Below, piece after piece: positions 11,416-22,575 of a stretch of DNA of 64,000 bases; the first letter of the stretch is position 1, and every line of letters starts with the position of its first letter. The notes under the pieces are model-generated. The model was not told the origin of the DNA. It worked only from the letters and a program-made list of their open reading frames with translations, and did no database searches. This DNA comes from Gari tellinella (taxonomy: Eukaryota > Mollusca > Bivalvia > Cardiida > Psammobiidae). Both the position numbers and the translations under genes were made by a program. The stretch covers positions 20,394,291-20,458,290 of the forward strand of contig OV277868.1 in assembly GCA_922989275.2 (NCBI GenBank), given 5' to 3'.

Positions 11416-12371
11416 CTGAAATATCAGCACAAATGTTAAACCTTATTTCTTTCTAGGTTGGGCAACACTATCATTTTAATCAAAGGATTTCTTAAGACTT
11501 TCTATCCTGAAACTTCAACTAGAGTTATTCCGGTTTCCAATTGTGTCTAGTGCATTTTAGCTCCCTTGACCGAATACGTGTTGTTTTTGCCAATGAATTG
11601 CACTATGAACATAGGACATGTGCAATTTTTAAAGGTATACTGTTTGCAATTGACGTATACACTCGTGACTAGGGTTCAAACGGTCAAGAATAATTTTGAT
11701 CAGGGTCTACACTGTTGTTTTACTTTTACTATCCGAAATATGTTCCATAACAAGCCTAAACTTAAAGTAAACTAGTTATTTTCCAACTACAAAGTAGTTC
11801 AGCAAACAGTGTTAATTATTGCTGCTACGAGGCAACTGATATTTATTTATGCTTTTCGATGGATTCAAGCAGTGGGATTATCGTCGCGCATGATTCTTTT
11901 ATGTATTTTCCCCGTAGGGCTCCCCAATAACTGTAGTCAATCCTGTTCTATCGTTTCATTCCCGCAGCCCGATTTGTCGCGAACCACTAAACGGAAGAAC
12001 ACGAATCCAAGATCGGAAGTAACGACGTAATTCCGATGACGTCAAATAAATAAATAAGTGACGTCATTGTACGATTCGATATATACTTGGGGCTCAAAAC
12101 GGGGTAAATAATGTACTTTCGCTTTCAATTGTCGAACAATTTCGTTTAAAAAGAGGCTTAAAAGCATAAATAAATGGAATAACTGTATCTGTTCATTATA
12201 AGAACGAATTTAATCCATTTCGTGAACATCAGACTGTTATATTTCGTGAACACCACTCTTTTACTGAAAAAAAACCCATTCCTCTATTTAACTTCTAAAC
12301 TCGAGATTTGAGACATATGGTGTTTAGCATAAACGCGTCTTTTGGGAACCAATAACATTGTCAACTCTATA
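11416..12371. other. Receptor intron without recognised gene
   Basis: Small ORFs at 11566-11775 and 11809-12030 have no recognisable domain. Two palindromic cAMP-response-element-like motifs occur (GATGACGTCAAA near 12035 and GTGACGTCATTG near 12058). Nothing else is evident. Confidence 0.4.
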
Positions 12372-12373
12372 TA

Positions 12374-12619
12374 CAGTGGAGAATCTGTTATTCTTTCCCG
12401 TTTGAACGCAAACGTACGCAAAACGCAAAACACTGAAACCTAGAAAAGAACAACTTTTGGACAATCTGATAATTCATGTTTATCTTGGTGGCAAACAGTT
12501 TGGAGCCTGATCAGACGCCGGGTTACCCGTAGTCTGATCTGGCTCCAAACTGTTTGTATTGTAAATAATAGTTTTAGCGTAAACGCTTTTATTGGGAAAG
12601 AATAACGTTTTCTCCACTG
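12374..12619. mobile_element. MITE family A copy
   Basis: CAGTGGAGAATCTG to TTTTCTCCACTG with TA on both sides, and the central hairpin 'gcctgatcagacgccgggtt' with a partly altered partner. It abuts a 5'-truncated family-C MITE (12630 onward), so it probably inserted into that element. Confidence 0.85.
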
Positions 12620-12629
12620 TACTACAAAA

Positions 12630-12820
12630 AACGGTCGTAAGTCAAAACTTTTAAATACATTTAATTTCTGATGTCTCCATCTAATCATGTCTTGTAACAT
12701 CTTTTTGGAATCGTCCTTTAAAGACAGGATTAGATGGGAAAACAAAAAATAAAATTAATGTTACTTTTATAATCTGACTTACGACCGTTTTTGTCGTACG
12801 AAGTTTTTGAAACGGGCCCC
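12630..12820. mobile_element. MITE family C copy, left end lost
   Basis: Begins inside the subterminal 'acggtcgtaagtcaaaactt', keeps the internal palindrome, and ends 'gtcgtacgaagtttttgaaa' plus 'cgggccc'. The missing left end lies exactly at the family-A MITE at 12374-12619. Confidence 0.7.
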
Positions 12821-12826
12821 TGTAGC

Positions 12827-13186
12827 GCGTTCAATTACCATTGTTTGCTGTTTATTAGGTGGGTAGTTTGTGCATCGTGTGCAGCGTGCAGAGTACAGTA
12901 GAGAAACGTTTTCTTTCCAAATAACTCCGGTTACGCTTAAACTATTATTTTCATTGCAAACAGTTTGGAGTCATATCAGACACTGGGTTACCCGGCGTCT
13001 GATCAGGATCCATATTGTTTGCCTCTCAGAATAAAAATGGTAGTCAAAACTGTCAAAAAGTTGTTATTTTCTATATTTCATTGCAACGGTTTGCGTTTAA
13101 ACGGAAGAAAAAGTTGTCTCCACTGTATATCAGACCGGTAGCCAACTCGCAATCGATGGCCATCGACGGCCATCGATTTCTTTACT
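12827..13186. repeat. Composite repeat block, inverted copy at 38953-39548
   Basis: A block with outer ends GCGTTCA and TGAACGC surrounding an old family-A MITE (12897-13129). It ends in 'gcaatcgatggccatcgacg' text. The same block occurs in inverted orientation at 38953-39548, where it carries an additional family-A MITE. It provides an empty-site comparison (see findings). Confidence 0.7.
12897..13129. mobile_element. MITE family A copy (older)
   Basis: CAGTAGAGAAACG on the left and TTGTCTCCACTG on the right, each next to TA. The hairpin is diverged ('gtcatatcagacactgggtt' and 'acccggcgtctgatcaggat'). The site corresponding to the nested insertion in the paralogous block is the TA at 13041-13042. 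Confidence 0.75.
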
Positions 13187-13216
13187 GAACGCATGGCAGG
13201 TCTCTACTCAGTTAAA

Positions 13217-13298
13217 CAGTAGAGAAGACATTATTCTTTCCCAATAAACGTGTTAACGCTACACAATAATTTCCATTGCAAACAGTTTTGAACAGGCC
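13217..13298. mobile_element. MITE family A, left part (split by LINE)
   Basis: 'cagtagagaagacattattc' through 'ttgcaaacagttttgaacag'. Its right part resumes at 17500-17592. The LINE at 13312-17486 sits between them, flanked by the duplicated AAACTATTTTCCT. Confidence 0.75.
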
Positions 13299-13559
13299 AA
13301 ACTATTTTCCTTTTTTTTATTATGTAATGTTTTATTTCTCAATATACATATACAGACAAATATAAGACACACCATGAAATATTACCATAATACAGCATAT
13401 ATTAGTTTCTTAACAAGAATATTTTCTGTCTATCTATGTATAGCAAGGAATAATTTATGTAAAGTGAGAAAAAGAAAAAGTCGCGGAAGAGAGTAGGAAA
13501 AAAAAGATTTGAAGAAGAAGAGAGTTTTACTCCATGTGTTTGCAAACTTTTATTACATG

Positions 13560-14231
13560 CTATAGGTTCAACTGTAATTTGTCCCACTTGCCGTTATGCT
13601 GTTCAACTTTATTGTTTGCCGTTGCTATCGTTCGCTCTACGTTTTCAACCTGTTTCAGATATTTTATAAAATTAACAAATAAGGGAATTGTATTTTCATA
13701 TTTATTTTTGTAAATGAAATATTTCGCATAAATCAGTATGGTATTTATCAAAGATGAAAAACTACTCCACTCCGTATATCCAAGTGATATTAAAATATAA
13801 TTTAGATTTAAATGTACTTGTTTTTCGTTTAGATATATTTCTAAATGTGTCCACAGTGCTCTGGAATATTGACATTCCCAGCATAGGTGTTTGTTTGATT
13901 CTATGTGCATGGCACAGAAGTCACAAAAGCTCGATTTTTCTAGTTTACATTTATACAAAAATTGGTTGTTTGGTATAATTCGCATTATGTATTTGTATTG
14001 AAAAGCTCGCATTTTGGTATCGATTAAGGATTTGAAGGGTACTATATGTACAGTCTTCCAGTTGATATCTGTTTGTTCCTTTTCCCATTTAATATGAGGT
14101 TTTATTATGGTATTGTTATGTAATTCTTTCAGATGTTTATTGTACAGTAATTTATTGGTACTATTAGATTGTTGGACTTGTTGCAATAAGTCTTCTCGTA
14201 TATTCTTATCAGCTATGGTGCCTGTTTTCAT
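13560..14231 (-). pseudogene. LINE C-terminal region with zinc knuckle
   Basis: A 223-residue open stretch ending near the element's 3' end. It contains CDFCAMHIESNKHLCWEC, the CCHC-type knuckle found after the reverse transcriptase in L1/Tx1 clade proteins, preceded by TKMRAFQYKYIMRIIPNN. Separated from the RT by ~430 bp of frame-disrupted sequence (14232-14656). Confidence 0.8.
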
Positions 14232-14656
14232 TTTTTGTTTCCATAGTTTTGGTATGCTTTCCAGTAAAGTATAGTATTTAAGGAAGTCTGAGTTTTTAAG
14301 GAGTATTTTGTTTTTACAAATTGAAAGGTATAGAAAGTTTTGAGTCTGTTGTCGAAAACGTGTTCAATGTATTTGATACCTTTTGAAAACCATTCATTAT
14401 AAAATAGCGTTTTATTTTTGTTTTTTATAAATGAGTTGTTCCATAATATTTGTTCATTTATTTCTTCAGGTTTGCTTTCGAAATTTATGTTTGACCATGC
14501 CTGTATTATTTCTTTTAGAAAGATTGGCAGAGAGTTGTATTGATTTTTTGTAGAATCTTTGTCGTTTATATTGCATTCAAAAATTAATTTCCCTCCTATT
14601 TTGGCTAATTTATTAATATGTATGTGTTTCCAATCGCCAACATTTTCATTATTTGT

Positions 14657-16216
14657 CTATCTCTTCACCCATCGTGCTTTAATTGCTTTTATGAATATAT
14701 TTAAATCAATCAATTTCAGTCCTACATTTTCGTAATCTTGTATGATTGTTTTTCGACTTATTTTGTCTGGTTTTCCATCCCATAGATAATCGTAGATAGT
14801 TGAATTTATTACTTGTATTAGTTCTTGTGTTGGACTTTCTAGAACTGTTAGCGGATATATAAGTTTTGGGAGAGCAAATGTTTTTATTACTGTTATTTTG
14901 CCTATAATTGACAAATTATGTTTCTTCCAATTTTTTAAGCAATTTGAAAATTCTTGTATTTTTGGTTTTAAATTCAACTCCTGATATTGGTTTCTGTTGT
15001 TTGAAAAAACAATTCCTAATGTATTAGATCCTTCTGAGGTCCATGTAAATTCATCTTTTGTGTCATACATTTCAGCTGAGTTTTTTAATGAGCCACATCT
15101 TAAAATGACAGATTTTTTATTATTTAATTTTCGCCCAGATACTTTGCTAAAATTATTTAGTTGCTTTATTAAGGCTGCAAAAGTTTTCAAAGACCCATCC
15201 ATCATAAAGGTTGCATCATTCGCAAAAGCTGTATATTTCATTTCTCTATTATACATACTTATGCCTTGTATATCATTATCTGCTTTAACAGACATATATA
15301 AAATTTCTATTGCTAATATAAAAAAATACGGTGATAGTGGGCATCCCTGTCGTACTCCTCTTTGTATGTCAAAGAACTCGGACATATATCCATTATTAAC
15401 CACACAACTTTGTGCATCATGGTAGAACAGTCTTATCCAGTTAATAAAAGAAACACCAAAGTTAAAATGTGCAAGAGTTTTAAAGATAAAGTTATGATCT
15501 ATACTGTCAAATGCCTTTTCAAAATCTGCAAAGAATATAATCCCTGGTTTATCTTCATCATTTAAATACTCTATTATTTCAAAAATTGTTCGTATGTTTT
15601 CACCAATATACCTTCCGTTTAAAAACCCTGTTTGATTATTATTGATAACATTATGTTAAACCTTTTTCATTCTATTCGCTAGTGATTTTGTTGCAATTTT
15701 GTAGTCGTTGTTGAGTAAAGTAATTGGTGTCCATTTACCCAGTGATGTTAAATCTTTGGGGGTTTTTGGTAGAAGGGTAATAATACCTTGTTTTTGCATT
15801 GTTGTTAAATTATTGTTTTGATAAGAGTAGTTGATAGAATTTATATAATAAGTTTTTATTGTATTCCAAAATATTTTATAAAACTCAACAGTTATTCCAT
15901 CCGACCCTGGACTTTTGCCATTATTCATTCCTTTTAAAGCATTTGAACATTCTGTTTCAGAAATTAACCCTTCACATGATGTTTTCTCAATTTCGTTTAA
16001 AACTGATTTACACTTTTTATTTGAAAATATATACTCGTTCTGTAATGTAGTGACTTTACTGTATAGTCTTTCATAAAACAGTTTAGTTTCTTCTAAAATT
16101 TCTTTTGGTTTGGTTATTTCTCTAGAATTATTTGTTATACGTTTTATAGTTTTATTTTCAGATCTTTTCCTGTCTAAATTGCTAAAGTATTTTGTATTTT
16201 TTTTCTGCACCTTCAA
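14657..16216 (-). pseudogene. LINE reverse transcriptase (broken)
   Basis: The upstream portion (15656-16216) carries NGKSPGSDGITVEFYK and the following fingers region (LLPKTPKDLTSLGKW). The downstream portion (14657-15403) carries RQGCPLSPYFFILAIEIL and the active-site block TAFANDATFMM. The catalytic FADD-type box reads FAND, so one metal-binding aspartate is lost. The two portions are separated by a region around 15404-15655 in other frames (the text for 'FEKAFDSIDHNF' type residues is still legible there). Inactive copy. Confidence 0.9.
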
Positions 16217-16559
16217 TCCATTCTGCTTTTTCCCTTAGTAAGATTCCTTTGGTATACTCTTTTGTAATGTCATCTAATTCCGATTTATTTTATTTTATTT
16301 TATTTAAGATGGTTTCATTGTTTTTATTGTTTGATAATTGTTTTTCTACATCATCAATGTCATTTTTTAGTTTTATTTCTTTTTTTACCGTTTTCTTTTT
16401 TTTCATGGACGTGTACATAATGGTTTCAATTCTTATGGTTCCTTTTATTATTTCCCACAATGTATTAGGATTTGCTTCTTTATTAATGTCTACAATATCT
16501 TAAATTGAACGTTTTATCTTATCCTGGTAGTCTTTTTCTCAGATAACACTATTGTTTAA

Positions 16560-17304
16560 TTTAAAATATCCTGGCCCTCGAGGTTGATTATCAACTATTA
16601 TATTAAAATATACTAACGAATGATCTGATCGTAAACCAGTTGTAATTTTATATTGTGTTATTGAATTTACTATATTTGATGAAATATGGAAAAAGTCAAG
16701 TTTGCAAAATATTGTTGGTTTATTGTTAGAGTGCCAGGTATAATGTTCTGTTTCTGGATTTAAAATTCTCCATATATCATTGACATCGTTATTTTGTATT
16801 ATATCATTTAGTGTTTCTCTATTTTTCTTATTGCTATTAGGATTTCCGTTCTTTTTATCTTTATCTATAACTCTATTAAAATCTCCGCCAACAATAAGCG
16901 TGTCACTATCATATGAAATAATTAAGTCTTCTATTTTTCTGAGAAATGCTATATGTTATGTTGTATTATTTGGTGCATAAACGTTTAATAGTACATAATC
17001 TTTATCATTTATATTGATTTTTAATGACTGCATTCTTCCATCTATAATGTTGTTGTATTCCTTAATTGTATATAAAAAACTAGAGTTGGTAAGGATGCCC
17101 ACCCCTGTGCTATTTGAACTATTACCGCTTAAAACAGTTCATCCCCCAGTCTTTTTTCCGCTTATCATATGAAATTTCCTCACAGTGTATATCTTGTAGT
17201 AGGCATATAGAATATTTATTTAGTTTTAACCATTGAACTAGCTGTTGTCGTTTGAATGGGTCATGCAAGCCTTTTACATTAAATGTGCAGATTTTGATGC
17301 TCAT
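16560..17304 (-). pseudogene. LINE endonuclease domain (broken)
   Basis: Starts at an ATG at 17304 with ICTFNVKGLHDPFKR, the characteristic first strand of L1/Tx1 endonucleases. Further along the minus strand are DGRMQSLKININ, LLNVYAPNN, IVGGDFNRVID, TWHSNN and GLRSDHSLV, i.e. the conserved GDFN and SDH catalytic blocks. Reading requires passing at least a stop after NCFKR and one after NVYAPNNTT, so the domain is dead. In a live element it would nick target DNA to prime reverse transcription. Confidence 0.88.
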
Positions 17305-17499
17305 TTATATGGCGTTTGGGAGGTTTTAGTATGACCACTATGTGTGCTTTTTGCAAACCAAGAGTAAAAGTGAAAGAAAAACATTGAAATGAATAGAAAT
17401 ATTGTAAAAGAGTATAAAGATTGAAGAGAACAGAGAGTTTCTCCATTACAGGGTAAACGATATACAGGTGCTCATCTATCTAAGGCAAACTATTTTCCT

Positions 17500-17592
17500 G
17501 TCGTATTAAGATAAGTAGTAAAAAATGTATTTTTCCAATCCGCTTGCGTTTCGTTGGCGTGTAATGGGAACGAATAACGTCATTTCTACTGT
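17500..17592. mobile_element. MITE family A, right part (split by LINE)
   Basis: 'cttgcgtttcgttggcgtgt' to 'gaataacgtcatttctactg', the right half of the element that begins at 13217. Confidence 0.75.
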
Positions 17593-19140
17593 GCTTGACA
17601 CGTTATTGTCAGTGATTAAATACAAAGAGTATTGCCTTGGGGCAATTATTTTATTCATCAGTGCATTATAAACTCTTTGAATAAGTAATTATTATTTTCA
17701 TCTGTAGCAATTTTCGTCTACTTTTGTTATTAAAATCAGAGATTTAACATCTTTCAAAATTTCGAACAGTTTAGATCCGAATCTGAGCCCCTTTTTATTA
17801 AACTACTTACGCAAAATATTTGCGTAAGTCAAAATCGTTTTACTCTTATTTTTCGATCATAAAACGTTTGCAAACAGCAAATAGCCAGATCAGAGGACGC
17901 GCTAAAAGGGCGTCCTCTGATCTGGCTATTTGCTGTTTGTAGCAAGTGATAATAAAAAATATAAATTAAAATTAAAATGTTCGTAAGTAGTTTAGTAAAA
18001 CGGGCGCCAGGGCGCCGAGTCACTCCGGTTCTACATGACCATTTTATGTGTCGCGGTACCGTAAAACCCTACGTACTCAATCAAAACTCATCAGTTTAGT
18101 CGCGTTCATTACCAAAAGTGCTAATGGTCTACAAACTAACTGATCCATATTATTCAAAACGCGATCGAATTAATTCTAAGTACAAAAATCCTTTTAGAAT
18201 TTAGATAGAAATAAAATGCGATTGTAAACAGTTTGGATCCAGTTCGGACGTCAAATAAGAGTATATTTTTTAAGGAAATTCATCTCCGAAAATTACATAT
18301 GAAAAAACAAAACATAAACACTAAAGAAAAGACAATTTCAGCTGTGTTTTGTGCAGTTCTTAAGCAGTCAGGTTAATAGAAAGAACTCCCTTGATACATA
18401 TACCCGTCGTGTAAAAGCCTTTCTATGATTCTACGACGTATTGATACACATATACAATTGATGAAAAGATGTTTTGTACAAAGCGTAATTATTTTCCGTT
18501 TAATCAAAAGGATATTCAATTACATGTAGTATGAAAACAGATATTATATGTATTAAGATGTTGATTATTTCGAGAGACTTACCAGTTTATGACCTTACTA
18601 GCTACAGAATCAGGTCTTGTTGTAATAAATCTGCTATAAGTCTAGTATTAAAAAGGTTTTTCTTCCGAAATGAACGTATTTATGCTAAAACTGTATGTTC
18701 TCAGTGATCTAGCGTCTGATTTGGTTCCAAAGTAGTTGTCACTGAGACTAAAAAAAGTTGTCAACACTTTTAACAAATTGCCATTTTGAACAAGCAGTCA
18801 CAGTGGTCTTGCGTTTCATTTAAATTTGAAATAACCAAGTCTTTCAAATATAGAACGTTAACAAGAGTAACATGTGTTTAAGCGTGTCCCCATTTTTAAC
18901 GGTATAAACGTTACTATTGACCGTTTAATTAAACGCATGTTATTTGCGAACACAGTGCAATAAGATGTAGAAATATAGATACTAGTAGTTGGTTCTAATT
19001 ATAGAGAAATATTGTTTGGACCCTAATCAAGGGTACTCGGAGTCTGAATTGACATCAATCTGTTTGTTATTGATATAATTGTCTTTAAAAATGTAGCTGT
19101 CAATTAACTCGGACACTTTAAAGCAATTTCTCTGGAGTAT
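17593..19140. other. Gene-free stretch with one family-D MITE
   Basis: Apart from the family-D MITE at 17787-18005, it contains only faint remnants of the GATC-type hairpin ('agtttggatccagttcggac' near 18235; 'gatctagcgtctgatttggt' near 18705; 'gggtactcggagtctgaatt' near 19025). No coding signal. Confidence 0.5.
17787..18005. mobile_element. MITE family D
   Basis: 219 bp with inverted ends ('attaaactacttacgcaaaa' on the left, 'cgtaagtagtttagtaaaac' on the right). A central palindrome pairs 'caaatagccagatcagagga' with its exact complement around 17878-17935. The hairpin again contains GATCAGA but continues GGACGCGC rather than CGCCG. Second copy at 26048-26264. Confidence 0.8.
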
Positions 19141-19159
19141 TCAAAATACACTGACGGTT

Positions 19160-19180
19160 GCTTCCCCCCCCCCCCCCGCC
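19160..19180. repeat. Poly-C tract
   Basis: A run of about 13 cytosines in a C-rich stretch. Flanking ORFs with poly-Pro or poly-Gly are by-products of it. Confidence 0.8.
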
Positions 19181-19624
19181 TCCCATCCCCCACTCACACA
19201 CACGCCCAAGTTCGATGGGGCGGACGAAGGCAAAGTACCTTCTAGCGTTATCGCATGCCACTGTATTCCGGAGTAAAATGCAATCAAAAATAGTAAGCAG
19301 CCAATCACATGAACACATTCACCCAATCAAATCCATTGAAAAAAATGTTGTTCATTTCGTGTAAACGCTATTCCTGGAGAGGACGGGACTTGTGGACAAG
19401 TTTCGAAGAGGAGGCGGGACATATGCCATTTTCATTCGCGAATTACAGTAAACCTTTTGGCGGATATTTCAAAAATGTGTTCTTAACCGATATATGCCTT
19501 CCTGCTAGCGGATCTATGGTTCCCGACTATTGTTCTTTATTATTGAGATAAATTGCAACACACTTGATTCAGCTTATAAACAGCGGATGTCTGCATTTTT
19601 ATGACAAGAAAATCGATATATATT

Positions 19625-20045
19625 TATCCTACTTCAAAATTACGTCACTTCCAAATGACGTCAAATCGGCATGTTCGCGCCGAACTGTCAAGTTGTTGAT
19701 CTTAGAATGTATACAATGTAACCTATTTTTTTTGCTTTCGAATTACACAGCTTCAGTAATTCGGTCATGGCTGTTCCTTACAGGGTACACATTATTCGTG
19801 TTTTCAACTTCTAATATAGATTAAACATACATGCGTACTAACAAAATGTTAATTTGATATTAGAAATTTTAAGCGAATTTATTGTAAATATAAGAAACGA
19901 ACTGATTTATTTCGGCGTTCATGTGAAATAAACGACTGAAAATTATCGGCAAATACCATGAATCGCGCTGGCGCGATTCATGATATTTGCCATTTATTTT
20001 CTGTCGTTTATTTCGCTTGCACGCCTACAAAATCAGTTCATTTCT
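19625..20045. mobile_element. Hairpin-ended repeat element, copy 1
   Basis: Body 19625-19890 carries TGACGTCA-like sites ('attacgtcacttccaaatga', 'cgtcaaatcggc') and is homologous to 40733-41000. It ends in a long palindrome at 19892-20045 whose arms read 'gaaacgaactgatttatttc' outward and 'gaatcgcgctggcgcgattc' at the apex. No ORF. Confidence 0.7.
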
Positions 20046-20127
20046 AAAATAAAACCCAATATAATACAAAACTCACGTGTGTAAAACACGCTTTTAATCT
20101 GGTATAATGAATAAATATCGCACTTAC

Positions 20128-20225
20128 GAATTATATATAACTATTTCTGGCCTCCATCCCCAGTTAATCTCGATCTGAGTTATTTTGTTAGCACTGTCCC
20201 ACGCCAGTCTTGTATCATACCAATA
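20128..20225 (-). CDS. nAChR-like subunit, exon with loop A
   Basis: 98 nt, from tttgtttcag|TATTGG (start 20225) to AATTC|gtaagtg (end 20128). It encodes YWYDTRLAWDSAN, then ITQIEINWGW, then RPEIVIYNS. The W-x-D-x-R-L-x-W pattern and WRPEIVIYN (family: WxPD-x-x-x-YN) identify the beta2-loop A part of a nicotinic ligand-binding domain. Loop A has glutamate where aspartate is usual. It leaves two bases of a serine codon, completed by the exon at 11415. The short exon expected upstream, which would carry the loop D tryptophan, was not located. Confidence 0.92.
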
Positions 20226-20409
20226 CTGAAACAAACCAAACAAACCCGTAACATTATTTGCATGTCTTATCCCTTATCATTGTCATGCCTAGTGAAACAT
20301 TGCAAATGTTTTCAGTTTGATCTTCATCCAAAGTGTTTGGTACAAATGTAAAATTTAAATAAGTTTGAGAAACGATACAACGATTTTAAGTATATGTTTT
20401 CGCAGATTA

Positions 20410-20587
20410 CAGTCGAACTTCGATATCTCCAACTCGCTAACCTCGAACTATCCGATATTTCGATACATGTATTACATTACTTCATGCTCGGTTAAGTTGA
20501 ACCTATCCGTGTTTCAAACTTAAAACGTGGCTAAGCCACGTTTTAAATTTGAAATACGGGTATGTTCGTCATAACCGAGTTCGACTG
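20410..20587. mobile_element. Pogo/Tigger-type MITE (CAGTCGAACTTCG termini)
   Basis: 178 bp bounded by TA, with CAGTCGAACTTCGATATC on the left and GAGTTCGACTG on the right. A central palindrome lies around 'aaaacgtggctaagccacgt'. CAGT(C/T)(A/G)AACCTCG-like ends and a TA duplication are typical of pogo/Tigger elements (family knowledge). Confidence 0.75.
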
Positions 20588-20596
20588 TATATAGTA

Positions 20597-21437
20597 CAGG
20601 TAAATACGCTATTCCTACCCACTTTAAGCGTTTCTTACGCTTTTCTTAAGCGTTTCTTAAGCGTTTATTATCCGTTTCGTTAAACGCGTTTCCTAGCCGT
20701 TTCTTTACGCGTTTCTTTACGCGTTTAAAAGAGCCCGGGTGAAAAGGTCATCACTTAGCCGACAGACCCCTTAGCCACTGCATTGACGTGTGTCTCCCCT
20801 GCTGAGTTTACATAACACTGGTTTAACCATGTCAGCTAAACGCTTTGTGTCACAACCGATATACTACCTAGCAAGCGTTTGGTGATTCTGATCAGTGTTT
20901 TGACAGGTGCCACACTCATGTTAGTTCCCTATTCAGACCCTCAGTAACTTGGTTACCATGGAACTATAAGTCTGGTTAATTTCTTTTGAGGAAAAATATA
21001 GATTACTGTCGGCATGTGGAAAAAATGGCATTTTTACTTTCATTTTTACCTCTGGCATTTTTTCCTCTGGCATTTTTACCTATGGCATTTTTCCTCCGGC
21101 ATTTTTCCCTACAATCATTACTGTCACCATGAAGCGTGGGTTAATTGCAAATGTAATCCTTTACCCCATATCCTGTTTCTAGTTTTGAAAACAGGTGACC
21201 ACTTAAAGCGGGTTGAAAAGTAAATCTAAATGCGCCTTAAGTTAAGGTACATTCCGCGTGAAACGGAAAACTGACGCACCAATCGCAACATCTCTGGTAT
21301 AATCGTTTATTAACGCGTTTAAATGCGTTAAAATCGTTAGGCGTAAACCGTTCGTTAACCGTCCGTTAACCGTTCACTATGCATTTCTTACGCACAGATT
21401 AACGCGTAAATGTGTAGTAATAGCGTATTTACCACTG
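20597..21437. mobile_element. 841-bp non-autonomous element (TA-CAGKGGTAAATACGC)
   Basis: Ends CAGGTAAATACGCTATT and AATAGCGTATTTACCACTG are inverted and flanked by TA. The subterminal regions are packed with GCGTTTCTTA/GCGTTTA repeats on the left (20630-20730) and TTAACGCGTT/CCGTTAACCG repeats on the right (21300-21410). This resembles clustered transposase-binding sites. The interior holds a run of 'ctggcattttt' repeats (21040-21110) and a family-F fragment (21165-21235). No transposase ORF. Confidence 0.75.
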
Positions 21438-22360
21438 TATCAGCATGATAAAGGTTTCTTTAAGATCCAAACTGTAACGCGGCGTCTGATCAGGACCAAA
21501 ACTGTTCCACACTTTTAACCATATCAATTAAGTCATACAATCTTAAATTTAACTTTGAGAAGTGTCTTGCAGACAACAATAATGAAGCAGAAAACAATAT
21601 TTCGATGAAGGGGTAAAACTCTCCCGAATTATTTGATCATGAAAAGGTTAAGGGTCTTAATGAATCACCAACATTTAAAAAGCTTCAAATGTGTTTCATT
21701 TAATGTGTGAGTAGTTTTTGAATACATTGTTTATCTCCTAATGTTAACTGATAAAATCTATTATCACATAACAGGCGGTCTAGGAGTCGTAATCCACTAG
21801 TGGAATATCGTTTGTTGGACTCCGGCCCAGCCTGTTCGTCAATAAGCACTGCATGTAGCAGGACACCAAATGACATCATATGCGTAAATAACGTCACTTT
21901 TTGGCGGAAAATATATATAGCGGAGGGTCTACAAAACTACGGCTTTAATCAATTTAATAGGTGCTTAAACATGTTACATGTATGTAATAAATAGAATCTC
22001 ACATTCGTGCTCATTATTTACATTTTTAATAAACTCATTGACTAAAATGCCAAGGCTCGCGTCATATTATTTTACATGTAGTCCCCTCGTTTATTAAAAA
22101 TGATAAATAATGAGCACTCATACAAGATCCTCTATCTATCTCCTAATGTTAACTGATAAAGTTTATTCTGCTCCGGAACGGCAAAAGTACCTTCCAATGA
22201 CCAGTCATGCTAACTTAACCACTGCAAATGACATCATTTGCTTCAAACATTTGACGTTTACTAATTACGACATTTGACAAAATGTTAATCAGTTTGGATC
22301 TTGATCAAATTCTAAGTTTTTCTGCATCTAAATAAGATACAAACTATTGACAATTAACCA
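21438..22360. other. Receptor intron, GATC-hairpin remnants only
   Basis: Fragment of a family-E element at 21475-21640 ('cgcggcgtctgatcaggacc' to 'gaaggggtaaaactc'). Around 21700-22190 a stretch with 'tctcctaatgttaactgata' occurs twice (21735 and 22140), consistent with a small duplication. No coding signal. Confidence 0.45.
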
Positions 22361-22575
22361 TCAACCCTTTGCCTGCTAGTCGCGACATTATTGATTTTTG
22401 CAAACAGTTTAGATCCAGATCAGACGCCGCGTAACGCGGCGTCTGATCTGGATCCAAACTGTTTGACACTCGTTTTTAGGTTTACTTACTTAAAAAAATG
22501 TATAAATCTAAATTTTACAAATTTTGCAGACGACAATTTCAAAGCAGACGACATCACCGCAGGATAAGGGTTAAA
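22361..22575. mobile_element. Family-E element with 65-bp hairpin
   Basis: Ends 'aaccctttgcctgctagtcg' and 'gcaggataagggttaa' are inverted. A 65-bp near-perfect palindrome at 22401-22465 pairs 'caaacagtttagatccagat' with its complement around CGCCGCGTAACGCGGCG. Downstream come two 'gcagacgac' motifs (22530 and 22545). Copies at 25410-25657 and 56589-56783. Confidence 0.8.

Larger units (their letters stand above)
13312..17486 (-). mobile_element. L1/Tx1-like LINE, near full length, decayed
   Basis: A 4.2-kb non-LTR retrotransposon on the minus strand. A 13-bp target duplication AAACTATTTTCCT lies at 13299-13311 and 17487-17499, and a short T-run at the left end is the A-tail. Reading on the minus strand, it has an apurinic-type endonuclease (17304 to ~16560), reverse transcriptase (16216 to 14657) and a C-terminal zinc knuckle (13560-14231 region). 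The ORF2-type reading frame is broken by frameshifts and stops. A separate ORF1 is not seen, and only ~180 bp precede the first methionine at 17304. Plus-strand ORFs opposite it are shadows. Confidence 0.92.

Noticed and set aside
11566..12030. Two small ORFs in the receptor intron
   Set aside because: No domain, no convincing splice borders and opposite strand to the receptor gene.
15859..16503. Plus-strand ORFs rich in F, I and S
   Set aside because: Antisense shadows of the AT-rich LINE on the minus strand.
19118..19364. Overlapping ORFs with poly-Gly or poly-Pro
   Set aside because: Created by the poly-C tract at 19160-19180.
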